Shown: positions 30,895-37,731 of the stretch, in pieces | Numbering within the stretch: the stretch's first letter is position 1 | Layout: the number at the start of each line of letters is the position of its first letter | IMG/VR virus record: IMGVR_UViG_3300036818_000089 | Location: 1-64,000 of that record | Source of the DNA: a virus | Reading direction: 5' to 3' (one strand) | DNA: 64,000 nt | The notes under the pieces: model-generated | What the model was told of the DNA's origin: nothing | The model's input: only the letters and a program-made list of their open reading frames with translations | Databases searched by the model: none | Translations under genes and position numbers: made by a program

Positions 30895-31482
30895 TCAGGC
30901 TTCTGCGCGGTAGCGGGCGGCGCGGGCCTCGACCTCGCGCACGTACCAGCCAGCGTGGTTGTAGGCGAAGTACGCCCGGTAGGGGCTGTGGGAGAACCCG
31001 TCGTCGCACAACTTGTGGGCGGCGGCGTGGATGGCGTCGTGGAGGCTGTAGATGTTCGGGCCGATGTCGGGGTGGCGGTAGCGGACTGCGGCGAACGTGC
31101 CGGGCTCGAACTGCATCGGGCCGCGGGCGCCCGCGTAGTTCGCGCCGGAGTGCACCCCGGGCAGGTGGGACTGGCCGTGGTTGGTTTCCACCGCGCCGAT
31201 CCCGGCGAGGGCGGCCCAGTCCAGGCCTGGGCAAGTGCGCCCGTATTCGCGGTAGTAGGCCAGCGCTGTCGCGGGGATGCCGGGCATCGACGACGGGCCC
31301 AACCCGGACGTTCGGTGTGTGGCGGGCCCGGCACCCAGGGCGGGACCGATGGCGTCCTCGGTGATTCCGCTGTTGCCGAGCGCCTCGACCACGGCGGGCC
31401 GGTAGGTGATGTACGCGCCCAGCGCGGCCATCACGACCGTGCCGCACACGGCGGCGCAGGCCACGTTGACGATGCGAGACAA
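30895..31482 (-). CDS. Membrane-anchored lytic transglycosylase (SLT domain)
   Basis: 195 residues from TTG 31482 with GGGAG 7 bases upstream. One N-terminal anchor helix (CAAVCGTVVMAALGAYIT), then an SLT-like domain with the catalytic Glu in AGIGAVETNHGQ and GPMQFEPGTF downstream. Such enzymes open peptidoglycan for conjugation or virion exit. Position inside the transfer cluster favours a conjugation role. The separate DUF1906 endolysin is with the virion genes. Confidence 0.75.
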   Translation of the reverse strand: MSRIVNVACAAVCGTVVMAALGAYITYRPAVVEALGNSGITEDAIGPALGAGPATHRTSGLGPSSMPGIPATALAYYREYGRTCPGLDWAALAGIGAVETNHGQSHLPGVHSGANYAGARGPMQFEPGTFAAVRYRHPDIGPNIYSLHDAIHAAAHKLCDDGFSHSPYRAYFAYNHAGWYVREVEARAARYRAEA

Positions 31483-31584
31483 TGTGGTTCTCCCGGTTCC
31501 CGAGGTGTTGTGGGTGCTGGGTGGGTCCGGTCGGTGGCGGGGTGCAACTTGGCAAGGTGGCGCCGCCCCGGCCGGACGTTTGTG

Positions 31585-31890
31585 TCAGGCGGTGACCTGG
31601 CTGGCCTCCTCGCCTTCGGTGGGCTGCTCGACGACGGGCCGGTCGGTGGTGCCGGCGGTGATGCACAGCGCGCGGCGCGCGGCGCGGCGGCGGCGGGCCA
31701 GCCGCCATTCGTGCAGCGCCCACCACGCGGCGACCAGGATCGCCACGAAGGTGAAGACCGGGGAGACCGTGACGCCTAGGACCGCGGGGACTGTGACGCC
31801 AGCCAGTTCGATCAGGTGGTAGCCGACCCACTCGACGACACCGTTGGTGTCGCGTTGGGTCGGGTTGATGGTGTCAGGCGGCGTAGGCAT
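31585..31890 (-). CDS. Membrane protein with amphipathic tail
   Basis: 101 residues from ATG 31890 (AGGAGG). Two hydrophobic stretches (LAGVTVPAVLGVTVSPVFTF and VAILVAAWWALHEW) and a basic Arg-rich C-terminal helix (RRRRAARRAL). Spd-like by position. Confidence 0.6.
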   Translation of the reverse strand: MPTPPDTINPTQRDTNGVVEWVGYHLIELAGVTVPAVLGVTVSPVFTFVAILVAAWWALHEWRLARRRRAARRALCITAGTTDRPVVEQPTEGEEASQVTA

Positions 31891-32152
31891 GGACGCGGTC
31901 CTCCTGTCGAACGGGTGCGGCGATGAATTCGGGTGCAGTGGCGTAGGTATTGACGCGACGCATCGAGGCCTCGATGACGCGGACCGCAAGCAGTAGCGGC
32001 GCCCGGATCAGGTGCAGCGCGAGGAACAGCAGCAGCGTCCCGGCGAACCGCGCCATGGCTGGCATGCCTTGGCTGTTGAGGATGTCGAACAGGTTCACCA
32101 TCGGTGTCGTTTCGTGGTCGATAGGCGCTGTCGCTGTATTCTGGGTGGGCAC
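31874..32152 (-). CDS. Small membrane protein
   Basis: 92 residues from GTG 32152 (AGGAGG). One strong helix (AGTLLLFLALHLIRAPLLLA) between a Thr-rich N-terminus and a charged tail. Overlaps the next gene by 17 bases. Confidence 0.6.
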   Translation of the reverse strand: MPTQNTATAPIDHETTPMVNLFDILNSQGMPAMARFAGTLLLFLALHLIRAPLLLAVRVIEASMRRVNTYATAPEFIAAPVRQEDRVHAYAA

Positions 32153-32181
32153 GTCGGGCCTCCTAGAAGGGCTCGGTGTTG

Positions 32182-32214
32182 GAGGCCCTGCCGGGTGTAA
32201 GCCGGTGGGGCCTC
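32182..32214. terminator. 7-bp hairpin upstream of the small membrane gene
   Basis: GAGGCCC pairs with 32208-32214 around a GC-rich loop. Possible leader hairpin. Confidence 0.4.
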
Positions 32215-32269
32215 GTTCTGTGTCGGGTACGTGCGGGATCGTTACGTGCGACCAGGGGAAACGGGTGGT

Positions 32270-32402
32270 GTGGAGCATCGGATCGGTGATCTGCTCCACA
32301 GCGGGTTTGCTGCTCCACCGCAGGTCAGGTCGCGTAGCAGACGTGGAGCAGCAGCGGAGCATGTGGTGACGTGGGCGGCTGGCTGCTACGTAGGTGCTCC
32401 AC
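32270..32402. repeat. Five-copy TGCTCCAC operator array
   Basis: The octamer GTGGAGCA or its complement occurs at 32270, 32292, 32311, 32343 and 32395 in a region without genes (32153-32451). Copies at 32270 and 32292 form an inverted pair. Typical of a multi-site repressor-binding region, for example for a Tra regulator. Confidence 0.65.
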
Positions 32403-32451
32403 CGTCCGCTCCTATCTGCAGCAGACGTGTTTTGGCTGGTCAGCGTAGTAA

Positions 32452-32769
32452 TCACCGCGGCCACCTCCCCGCTGATGCACTGGCCACTGCTTCACCGGTG
32501 TTTTCGCTGTTCAGGGCCGATATCGCCTGGCGGCAGTAGTCCACGAGCCCCTGAGCGATGCGGGCGGCGAGGTCAGGGTTCACCGACCGCAAAATCAGGA
32601 TGCTGCGGAGCTGCGCCGAGGAGACCGCCACCAGATCAACTGGCGTGCACGCGACGGCTAACTCCTCCTCGAAGCGTGCGGCCCGCCGGGCAAGCCTCTG
32701 CATGGCTTGGGTCGGCACCACGGCCGTCCCCATGGCCGCTGCGGTCCGTGCCCGCTGGCCTGCCATCAC
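32452..32769 (-). CDS. Helical hypothetical protein
   Basis: 105 residues from GTG 32769, GTGA-coupled upstream. Long amphipathic helices (AMQRLARRAARFEEELAVAC and RIAQGLVDYCRQAISALN). First gene downstream of the TGCTCCAC array side. Function unknown. Confidence 0.6.
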   Translation of the reverse strand: MMAGQRARTAAAMGTAVVPTQAMQRLARRAARFEEELAVACTPVDLVAVSSAQLRSILILRSVNPDLAARIAQGLVDYCRQAISALNSENTGEAVASASAGRWPR

Positions 32770-33044
32770 GACACCGCCCAGGCGCCGTCGGTGGCGCTAC
32801 TAGCGCTTGTGGCGGGAGGCGCTACTAGCGGTGTGGCGGTGGCGCAAGTAGCGGCGCCAGTAGCGCCACCGTTTGCGGCGCCAGTAGCGGCCGGTAGCGG
32901 CGTAGCGGTAGCGCCCGGACGTAGCGCCTCAGCAGCGCTACCCCGAACCGCGTCCGCTACCCACTCGGCGACATCCTGGCCCGCCACTAGCGCGGAGATG
33001 CGCGCGACGAGATAAACGTCGCCGGACAGGTTGACGGCGGTCAT
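32766..33044 (-). CDS. Small protein with Ala/Thr-rich low-complexity tail
   Basis: 92 residues from ATG 33044 (ATGA overlap). A folded N-terminal 40 (TAVNLSGDVYLVARISALVA) precedes a low-complexity tail encoded by clustered GTAGCGC-type repeats (32794-32941). The tail looks like a by-product of DNA-level repeats rather than a protein-level motif. Confidence 0.55.
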   Translation of the reverse strand: MTAVNLSGDVYLVARISALVAGQDVAEWVADAVRGSAAEALRPGATATPLPAATGAANGGATGAATCATATPLVAPPATSASSATDGAWAVS

Positions 33045-33517
33045 CGGGTGCCCTCCGTCCGCTGCTCGGACAGGTCGCCGCTCCACTCGGCGAGCTTGGC
33101 CCGCCCGAAACTGGCAGTCGCCCCAGCCGCCCTGGCCAGCGCCGCACCGGTCAGCTGGTGAACGGTGCCGTCCTTGACGGCCCGGTCGAACATGTGGCGC
33201 ATGACCGCTGTCTTGTCGCCAGCCGCTGTCTTGGCCGCTACGCCAGCGAGCGGACGGGTGCGGCGGCGGTGCTGCTGGATGCGCGCTACTGGCGCTGGCG
33301 CTACCCGCAACTGGCGCGCTACCTCGACGGGTTCGGGTAGCGCTTCCGGGGCGCTAGTAGCGGGGGCTAGTGGCGCCTGTTCGGTGGCGCCAGTGGCGCT
33401 GGTCGGCTCCCACGGGGAGCGCAGCGGTAGCGCCGCCAGTAGCGCTGCCGATCGCTGCACCGCCAGCTCGGCCAACAGGCGCTCGCGCAGTTCGGGGTCG
33501 TGCGCTACTCGCGCTAC
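32794..33517. repeat. Fourteen-copy GTAGCGC/GCGCTAC cluster
   Basis: Copies begin at 32794, 32819, 32860, 32908, 32921, 32935, 33283, 33298, 33316, 33337, 33427, 33439, 33502 and 33511. They fall in two groups within adjacent coding genes of the transfer module. Candidate recognition sites for the translocase (clt/TRS-like or KOPS-like). Confidence 0.6.
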
Positions 33518-34225
33518 CCGAAGCGCCCGCGACAGGCGGCCGGTGCGCCACAGTGCGCGGTCCGCCAGCGCCAGCCGGGCGGCGCGGGTGACTGCCCGCT
33601 CCCGGGTGCGGGTGACAGCGTCCCGGTCGTCGTCGGCCAGGCCGAGCCGGGACAACCCACGCTCCCGAAGCTCACCGGTGACGCGTGCCCACAGGCCGGT
33701 CTGGATGCCGGCGCGGCGGCGGATCTCGATACCGAGCGCCAGGTGCAGCATGACCAGGCTGAGGATCGGGCCCAGTGCTACGCGGGCGGCGCCGTCGACC
33801 GGGCCGGACAGCACCACCGCGGCGTAGCCGGACAGGCCACACAGTGCCCACGCGACCAGACGAGGTGCGCCCGGCGAACCAGGCCGGCCGGTCGCGGGGT
33901 CGAGGTGGCGGACGTTGGCGCGCATACCGACCGCGCACGCGATCAAGGCCAGTTCGACCACCGAGAACATGACCACCCGCTCGGCGCCGGTGACACCGAG
34001 CCGGTCCCCGAAGAACCGCCACGACGTGTTCAAGCTGACCGACAGGCCACCTGCGGCGCCGGCGTAGTACCACCACGGCGTGCCCTGGGGCAGTCGCCGG
34101 GCGAACCGGACAGCGAGCGTTCCGAGCGCCACGACCACCAGAAGCGCCACCAGCGCGGCCGCGACCAGCGTCGGGCTCACGGTGGATGTCCAGGCGATGG
34201 ACTGGGCTTGGTTGCCGGGCTGCAT
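33041..34225 (-). CDS. Multi-pass membrane protein of the transfer region
   Basis: 394 residues from ATG 34225 (AAGGA). The N-terminal 190 carry four or five hydrophobic helices (LVAAALVALLVVVALGTLAV, MFSVVELALIACAVGM, LVAWALCGLSGYAAVVLSG). The C-terminal 200 are cytoplasmic and charged with Arg-rich helices. The arrangement recalls membrane proteins beside TraB-like genes in actinomycete elements. I cannot assign a named family with confidence. Confidence 0.65.
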   Translation of the reverse strand: MQPGNQAQSIAWTSTVSPTLVAAALVALLVVVALGTLAVRFARRLPQGTPWWYYAGAAGGLSVSLNTSWRFFGDRLGVTGAERVVMFSVVELALIACAVGMRANVRHLDPATGRPGSPGAPRLVAWALCGLSGYAAVVLSGPVDGAARVALGPILSLVMLHLALGIEIRRRAGIQTGLWARVTGELRERGLSRLGLADDDRDAVTRTRERAVTRAARLALADRALWRTGRLSRALRVARVAHDPELRERLLAELAVQRSAALLAALPLRSPWEPTSATGATEQAPLAPATSAPEALPEPVEVARQLRVAPAPVARIQQHRRRTRPLAGVAAKTAAGDKTAVMRHMFDRAVKDGTVHQLTGAALARAAGATASFGRAKLAEWSGDLSEQRTEGTR

Positions 34226-34260
34226 CTGTCTGCGTCCTTCGGGGGTTCGTACTGCGGTGG

Positions 34261-34449
34261 TCAGTTCGAGTGGCCGGGTTCGGTGGCGGCGTCGGCGATG
34301 CCGTCCCACGCGGCGCGGATCGCAGGCTCGTCGGCGCGCTGTTCGGCGTCGCGCAGCGCCGGGATCAGCAGCGCCAACCGGTGGCTGGTGGTGGAAGCGG
34401 GCTGGGCGCTGGTGACGGCACAGCGTCCAGCCCGGGTCTGTGCGGACAT
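34261..34449 (-). CDS. Small hypothetical protein
   Basis: 62 residues, start coupled by TGATG. C-terminal half is helical (ALRDAEQRADEPAIRAAWDG). Function unknown. Confidence 0.6.
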   Translation of the reverse strand: MSAQTRAGRCAVTSAQPASTTSHRLALLIPALRDAEQRADEPAIRAAWDGIADAATEPGHSN

Positions 34450-34754
34450 CACTGCAATCCCGCCATCCGCAGAGCCAGGCGGCCCTTGTCGGTGATGGTG
34501 TTGCCGGCCATCAGTTCGTAGCGGCGCAGTTCGGCCAGCGGCTCGGCAGTCCACGGGTCGGACTGGTCGGGCTGGTACGGGGTTCGGCGGGTGGCTTTGG
34601 CTGCTGCGACGAGGACGTCCCAGTGGAACGAGTTCAGTTCCAGCACCGGGACCGCTACGACGACGAACGGGGTGCCGTTGTCCTGGACAGAGACGAGGAC
34701 GGATGCGGCAGCGGTGGGCGTGTGACGTGCTGGCCGCTGATTGGACCTGCTCAT
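34449..34754 (-). CDS. Winged-helix-like hypothetical protein
   Basis: 101 residues. Beta strands SVLVSVQDNGTPFVVVAVPV and the helix-turn-helix-like AELRRYELMAGNTITDKGRL suggest a small DNA-binding regulator. ATGA-coupled to its upstream gene. Confidence 0.6.
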   Translation of the reverse strand: MSRSNQRPARHTPTAAASVLVSVQDNGTPFVVVAVPVLELNSFHWDVLVAAAKATRRTPYQPDQSDPWTAEPLAELRRYELMAGNTITDKGRLALRMAGLQ

Positions 34755-34942
34755 GACGCCTCGTCCAGGTCGCTGAGTGCCTCGGGTGCGGTGATCACGC
34801 GGGCGGCGTACCGCTCGCGGGCGGCGATGAGCTTCTTGCGGTTGCGGGAGCTGGGCCTCTCGCGGACCGCGAACTCGGCGTAGATGAGGACGGTCTGCGG
34901 GTCGGCGGCCTTCCGGGACCGCGCGTTGCGTCGGCTGGCCAT
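34751..34942 (-). CDS. Small basic protein
   Basis: 63 residues, Arg/Lys-rich helices (SRRNARSRKAADPQ and SSRNRKKLIAARERYAAR). Preceded by ACGGAGGCC and a copy of the recurrent motif at 34965. Probable nucleic-acid binding. Confidence 0.65.
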   Translation of the reverse strand: MASRRNARSRKAADPQTVLIYAEFAVRERPSSRNRKKLIAARERYAARVITAPEALSDLDEAS

Positions 34943-34964
34943 TGCTGGCCTCCGTTCAGGTTTC

Positions 34965-34978
34965 CGGTGGTGACGGAT
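34965..34978 (-). promoter_or_regulatory. Start-associated motif copy
   Basis: Minus strand CATCCGTCACCACC, 22 bases upstream of ATG 34942, followed by ACGGAGGCC. Confidence 0.65.
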
Positions 34979-35001
34979 GGGGTGGAGCGGTGAGCGGTGG
35001 G

Positions 35002-35307
35002 TCAGGTCTGTCGCTTGAGGTTGCGGCGCTGCCGTTCGGACAGGCCGCCCCAGATCCCGAACCGTTCGTCATGGGTCAGGGCGTAGGCGAGGCAGTCCGC
35101 CCGGACGTCGCAGCCCTGGCAGATGCGTTTCGCTTCGCGCGTTGAGCCGCCCTTTTCGGGGAAGAACTCCTCGGGGTCGGTTTGCGCGCACAGCGCCCGG
35201 TCCTGCCATTCCTCGACGTCGGAGGGCACGAGATGTTCGACGAAGTCGGCGAACGCCTGCGCACGGGTGGGGATGGTGTTGACGGGGGCGGCCGTGGTGA
35301 TGGTCAT
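35002..35307 (-). CDS. WhiB-family iron-sulfur regulator
   Basis: 101 residues from ATG 35307. The four cluster Cys are in the WhiB pattern: DRALCAQTDPEEFF (Cys about residue 39), then CQGCDVRADC (C-x2-C-x5-C), followed by the FGIWGGLSERQRR turn that ends with a basic helix. WhiB proteins are actinobacterial [4Fe-4S] transcription factors, and phage copies can override host development. Two recurrent motifs and an inverted repeat precede it. Confidence 0.9.
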   Translation of the reverse strand: MTITTAAPVNTIPTRAQAFADFVEHLVPSDVEEWQDRALCAQTDPEEFFPEKGGSTREAKRICQGCDVRADCLAYALTHDERFGIWGGLSERQRRNLKRQT

Positions 35308-35331
35308 TGGCGTGGCCTCCGTTGTGTGCCG

Positions 35332-35345
35332 TGTGGTGACGGATG
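35332..35345 (-). promoter_or_regulatory. Start-associated motif copy
   Basis: Exact CATCCGTCACCACA on the minus strand, 24 bases before the whiB start. Confidence 0.7.
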
Positions 35346-35364
35346 GGGCTGGGGGTGCTCGTGT

Positions 35365-35378
35365 TGTGGTGACGGACG
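35365..35378 (-). promoter_or_regulatory. Start-associated motif copy (second for whiB)
   Basis: CGTCCGTCACCACA on the minus strand, one mismatch from consensus, 33 bp from the neighbouring copy. Confidence 0.55.
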
Positions 35379-35387
35379 GGTGATCTT

Positions 35388-35422
35388 GTTGACTCTCACG
35401 GTTTTCAGTGAGTGGGGTCAAC
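35388..35422. promoter_or_regulatory. Inverted repeat between divergent regulators
   Basis: GTTGAC-x-CTCAC and its near-complement in GTGAG-xxx-GTCAAC, between the WhiB gene and the HTH/sensor gene. Likely shared operator. Confidence 0.5.
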
Positions 35423-35516
35423 ATCGAGATCGAACGTAGCACGCGGACGACCTCCCATCAACCCCCAGCAACACTCCACCTTGCGGAACCCCCCTCAACC
35501 TTGCATGATGTGGGGC

Positions 35517-36359
35517 ATGCCCGACATTGAGGAGGTCCAGGCCCTTGACGACCCGTGGGAGCGGATGCGTCGCGCACACGAGCAGGTCGTCTATCACCAG
35601 ACGCAGGGCGGCGAGTACGCGAGGATCCGGCGTGAAGCGATCGAGGACCTGATCGGCCGGAAGGTCAAGCAGGCCGACATCGCTCGGATGCTGGGAGTGA
35701 GCTCGTCGCGGATCAGCCGCCTGCTGTCCTCGGCCCCCAAGGTCGAGCGTGCGCTACTGGGCACCGGGCCTGTCACGATCTCCGTCGGCGGCAAGTGGGA
35801 AGCGGCCAAGGAAAAGCCTGAGGCGGTTGTGTCGCGGCCCATGATGCGGGCCTGCACGCTGCTGGGTTCCATGTGCGTCGACTACGAACTGGGGTTGGCG
35901 GCCGAGGACTACGAGGTCGTCCCGCCGCCGGGTCACGTGCGTTTGAACAGGGACAACTTGATCGTGATGGGCAGCCCGCGGATCCTGCCGCTAGTCGGCC
36001 AGGTCCTCGAAAGCGACGAACACCTGGCTTTCGGGTGTGGCCCCGACGGCTGGTACCTGGTCGACCAGGACAGCGACACCCCTTACCGCTCGCCCAGCGA
36101 CCGCGGTGAGGCAGCGGACTACGGCTACATCGGACGCCTGCCCCGCCCGGACGGTCGGGGAACGTTCCTGTACCTGGCCGGCATCCACGCGATGGGCACC
36201 CTCGGAACCGTGCAGTACCTGGTCAGCAACATCGAGGACCTGTATCGCGAGGTCAAGACCCACCGATGGTCAACGATCGTCGAGACCAGATACAACCCCG
36301 CCGACGGCACGATCGTCGCTGCTGAACGCGTCACACCCATCCACGTCGTTCGACAGTAA
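35517..36359 (+). CDS. HTH protein with C-terminal sensor-like domain
   Basis: 280 residues. ATG 35517 was chosen because upstream frame sequence reads through a non-coding operator. HTH near residues 43-65 (KVKQADIARMLGVSSSRISR). The C-terminal 160 (HVRLNRDNLIVMGSPRILPL, AYLGxLP-type YGYIGRLPRPDGRGTFLYLA, GTLGTVQYLV) match a domain found with PP2C-like phosphatases in actinomycetes. It precedes such a phosphatase, so the pair may sense a signal and control expression. Function is inferred. Confidence 0.7.
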   Translation: MPDIEEVQALDDPWERMRRAHEQVVYHQTQGGEYARIRREAIEDLIGRKVKQADIARMLGVSSSRISRLLSSAPKVERALLGTGPVTISVGGKWEAAKEKPEAVVSRPMMRACTLLGSMCVDYELGLAAEDYEVVPPPGHVRLNRDNLIVMGSPRILPLVGQVLESDEHLAFGCGPDGWYLVDQDSDTPYRSPSDRGEAADYGYIGRLPRPDGRGTFLYLAGIHAMGTLGTVQYLVSNIEDLYREVKTHRWSTIVETRYNPADGTIVAAERVTPIHVVRQ

Positions 36360-36374
36360 AAGGGGGCAACTTGC

Positions 36375-37325
36375 GTGTTCTTCACCGGAGTAACTGATGC
36401 CGGCCAGCCGGGCAACCCAAACGAGGACTGGGTGTCGGTGACGTCCGATCTTGTCGTGGTGCTGGACGGGGCGACCGTCCGCACCGACACCGGCTGTCTA
36501 CACGGAGTCGCCTGGTACACGAGGCACCTGGGCATGGCCATCCTCGCGGCCGCATCGGACCACACGCTTCCCCTGCGCAGCATGCTGGCCGCCGCGATCG
36601 ATCACGTCGCGGGCCTGCACCCGGAGTGCGACCTTGCCCATCCGGGGACGCCGTCCGCCGCGGTGGCCATCGTTCGGATCGATGTAGACGCGGTGCGGTA
36701 CGCCGTACTCGGCGACGCCACCGTCGTCCTCGAGTCGACCGCCGGGATCGCAACGGTCAGCGACGACCGCATCTCCCGGACCGCCGCCCTCGAGCGCGCC
36801 GCGGTCGACAAGCACCCGATCGGCTCACCCGAGAAGCGGGACGCGATGGTCGCGATGAAGCACGCCGAGCTGGCAGCCCGCAACAAACCGGACGGCTATT
36901 GGATCGCAGCCGCCGACCCTGCCGCCGCAGCGCACGCGCTCGAGGGTGAGGTGCCGCTCGAGGAGGTGCGGCGGATGGCTGTGATGACAGACGGCGCAGC
37001 TCGGATTGTCGACATGTTCCACCTGGGGGACTGGCTGCATGTCCTCGACCTGCTGGGGCACCGCGGGCCGGGTGCGCTCATCCACCGGGTGCGGAAAGCG
37101 GAAGCGGACGACCCGGACGGCGAGTTCTACCGGCGAAACAAGACCTCCGACGACGCCACCGTGGTGTACGCCGCAGCTGGTGTCTGTGCTGCGCCGCGCA
37201 GCCGCGTTGAAGCCAGGGGCGCAGCAGACATGCCTGCCCTGGAGATGTTCGAACTGGTCAACTCAGGACGGCTGTACGGATCCTGCCCGACGGTCGACGG
37301 TCGATATTTCGGAGGCAGACGATGA
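36375..37325 (+). CDS. PP2C-like Ser/Thr phosphatase
   Basis: 316 residues from GTG 36375. Metal-site motifs are visible: NEDW (about residues 16-19), LVVVLDGATV, AVLGDATVVLES, a central MTDGAARI and a late DDATVVYAA. The order fits the PPM/PP2C fold with a shortened loop. Partner of the HTH/sensor protein 15 bp upstream. It may dephosphorylate a host regulator during establishment. Confidence 0.75.
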   Translation: MFFTGVTDAGQPGNPNEDWVSVTSDLVVVLDGATVRTDTGCLHGVAWYTRHLGMAILAAASDHTLPLRSMLAAAIDHVAGLHPECDLAHPGTPSAAVAIVRIDVDAVRYAVLGDATVVLESTAGIATVSDDRISRTAALERAAVDKHPIGSPEKRDAMVAMKHAELAARNKPDGYWIAAADPAAAAHALEGEVPLEEVRRMAVMTDGAARIVDMFHLGDWLHVLDLLGHRGPGALIHRVRKAEADDPDGEFYRRNKTSDDATVVYAAAGVCAAPRSRVEARGAADMPALEMFELVNSGRLYGSCPTVDGRYFGGRR

Positions 37326-37335
37326 CCATCACGGA

Positions 37336-37482
37336 GTGGGAGTAGCTGGGCACTCGGTGACGGGTCAGGGTGCTATCCAGATCGTCCAGGACATCGCCGC
37401 CCAGATGCGCCGGCCACGGGGAGATCGGCGACACGCGGCCCAGCCTGGACCAGAGGAACCGGAGGAAGGGGAACACTCCTAG
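37336..37482 (+). CDS. Small hypothetical protein
   Basis: 48 residues from GTG 37336, or 41 from GTG 37357. Contains GAIQIVQDIAAQMRRPRGD and an acidic PEEPEEGEHS tail. A strong terminator follows 8 bases after the stop. Low evidence beyond position. Confidence 0.45.
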   Translation: MGVAGHSVTGQGAIQIVQDIAAQMRRPRGDRRHAAQPGPEEPEEGEHS

Positions 37483-37489
37483 AGACACC

Positions 37490-37520
37490 TCAGGCCCGGA
37501 GATGTCATCTCCGGGCCTGA
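37490..37520 (+). terminator. 14-bp perfect hairpin terminator
   Basis: TCAGGCCCGGAGAT pairs exactly with 37507-37520 around GTC. Ends the HTH/PP2C operon. Confidence 0.75.
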
Positions 37521-37590
37521 TACGAGGCGCCGCTTAACCGGAACCACCACGAACCAGTTCAGCCAAGGCGATCAGTCAGCCCTACAAGCA

Positions 37591-37620
37591 ACCAACTAGC
37601 TCACTAACTCACTAACTCAC
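37591..37620. repeat. ACTAACTC tandem repeats
   Basis: Two exact ACTAACTC units (37603-37618) with flanking partial copies, in an A+T-richer gap upstream of the replication gene. Possible DNA-unwinding or regulator site. Confidence 0.45.
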
Positions 37621-37731
37621 GCGGCCTAAGGCAAGGCCCCGCAACTAACTTCACGCGACATGGCGAGTGTACTGGGCGCCGCTGACGTCCACCAGCGCCC
37701 TGCCGCGTGTCGAGAGGAATGACACGCCGCT

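Noticed and set aside
31406-31822. Plus-strand frames antisense to the transglycosylase
   Set aside because: Shadow frames of clearly coding minus-strand genes with TM and SLT signatures.
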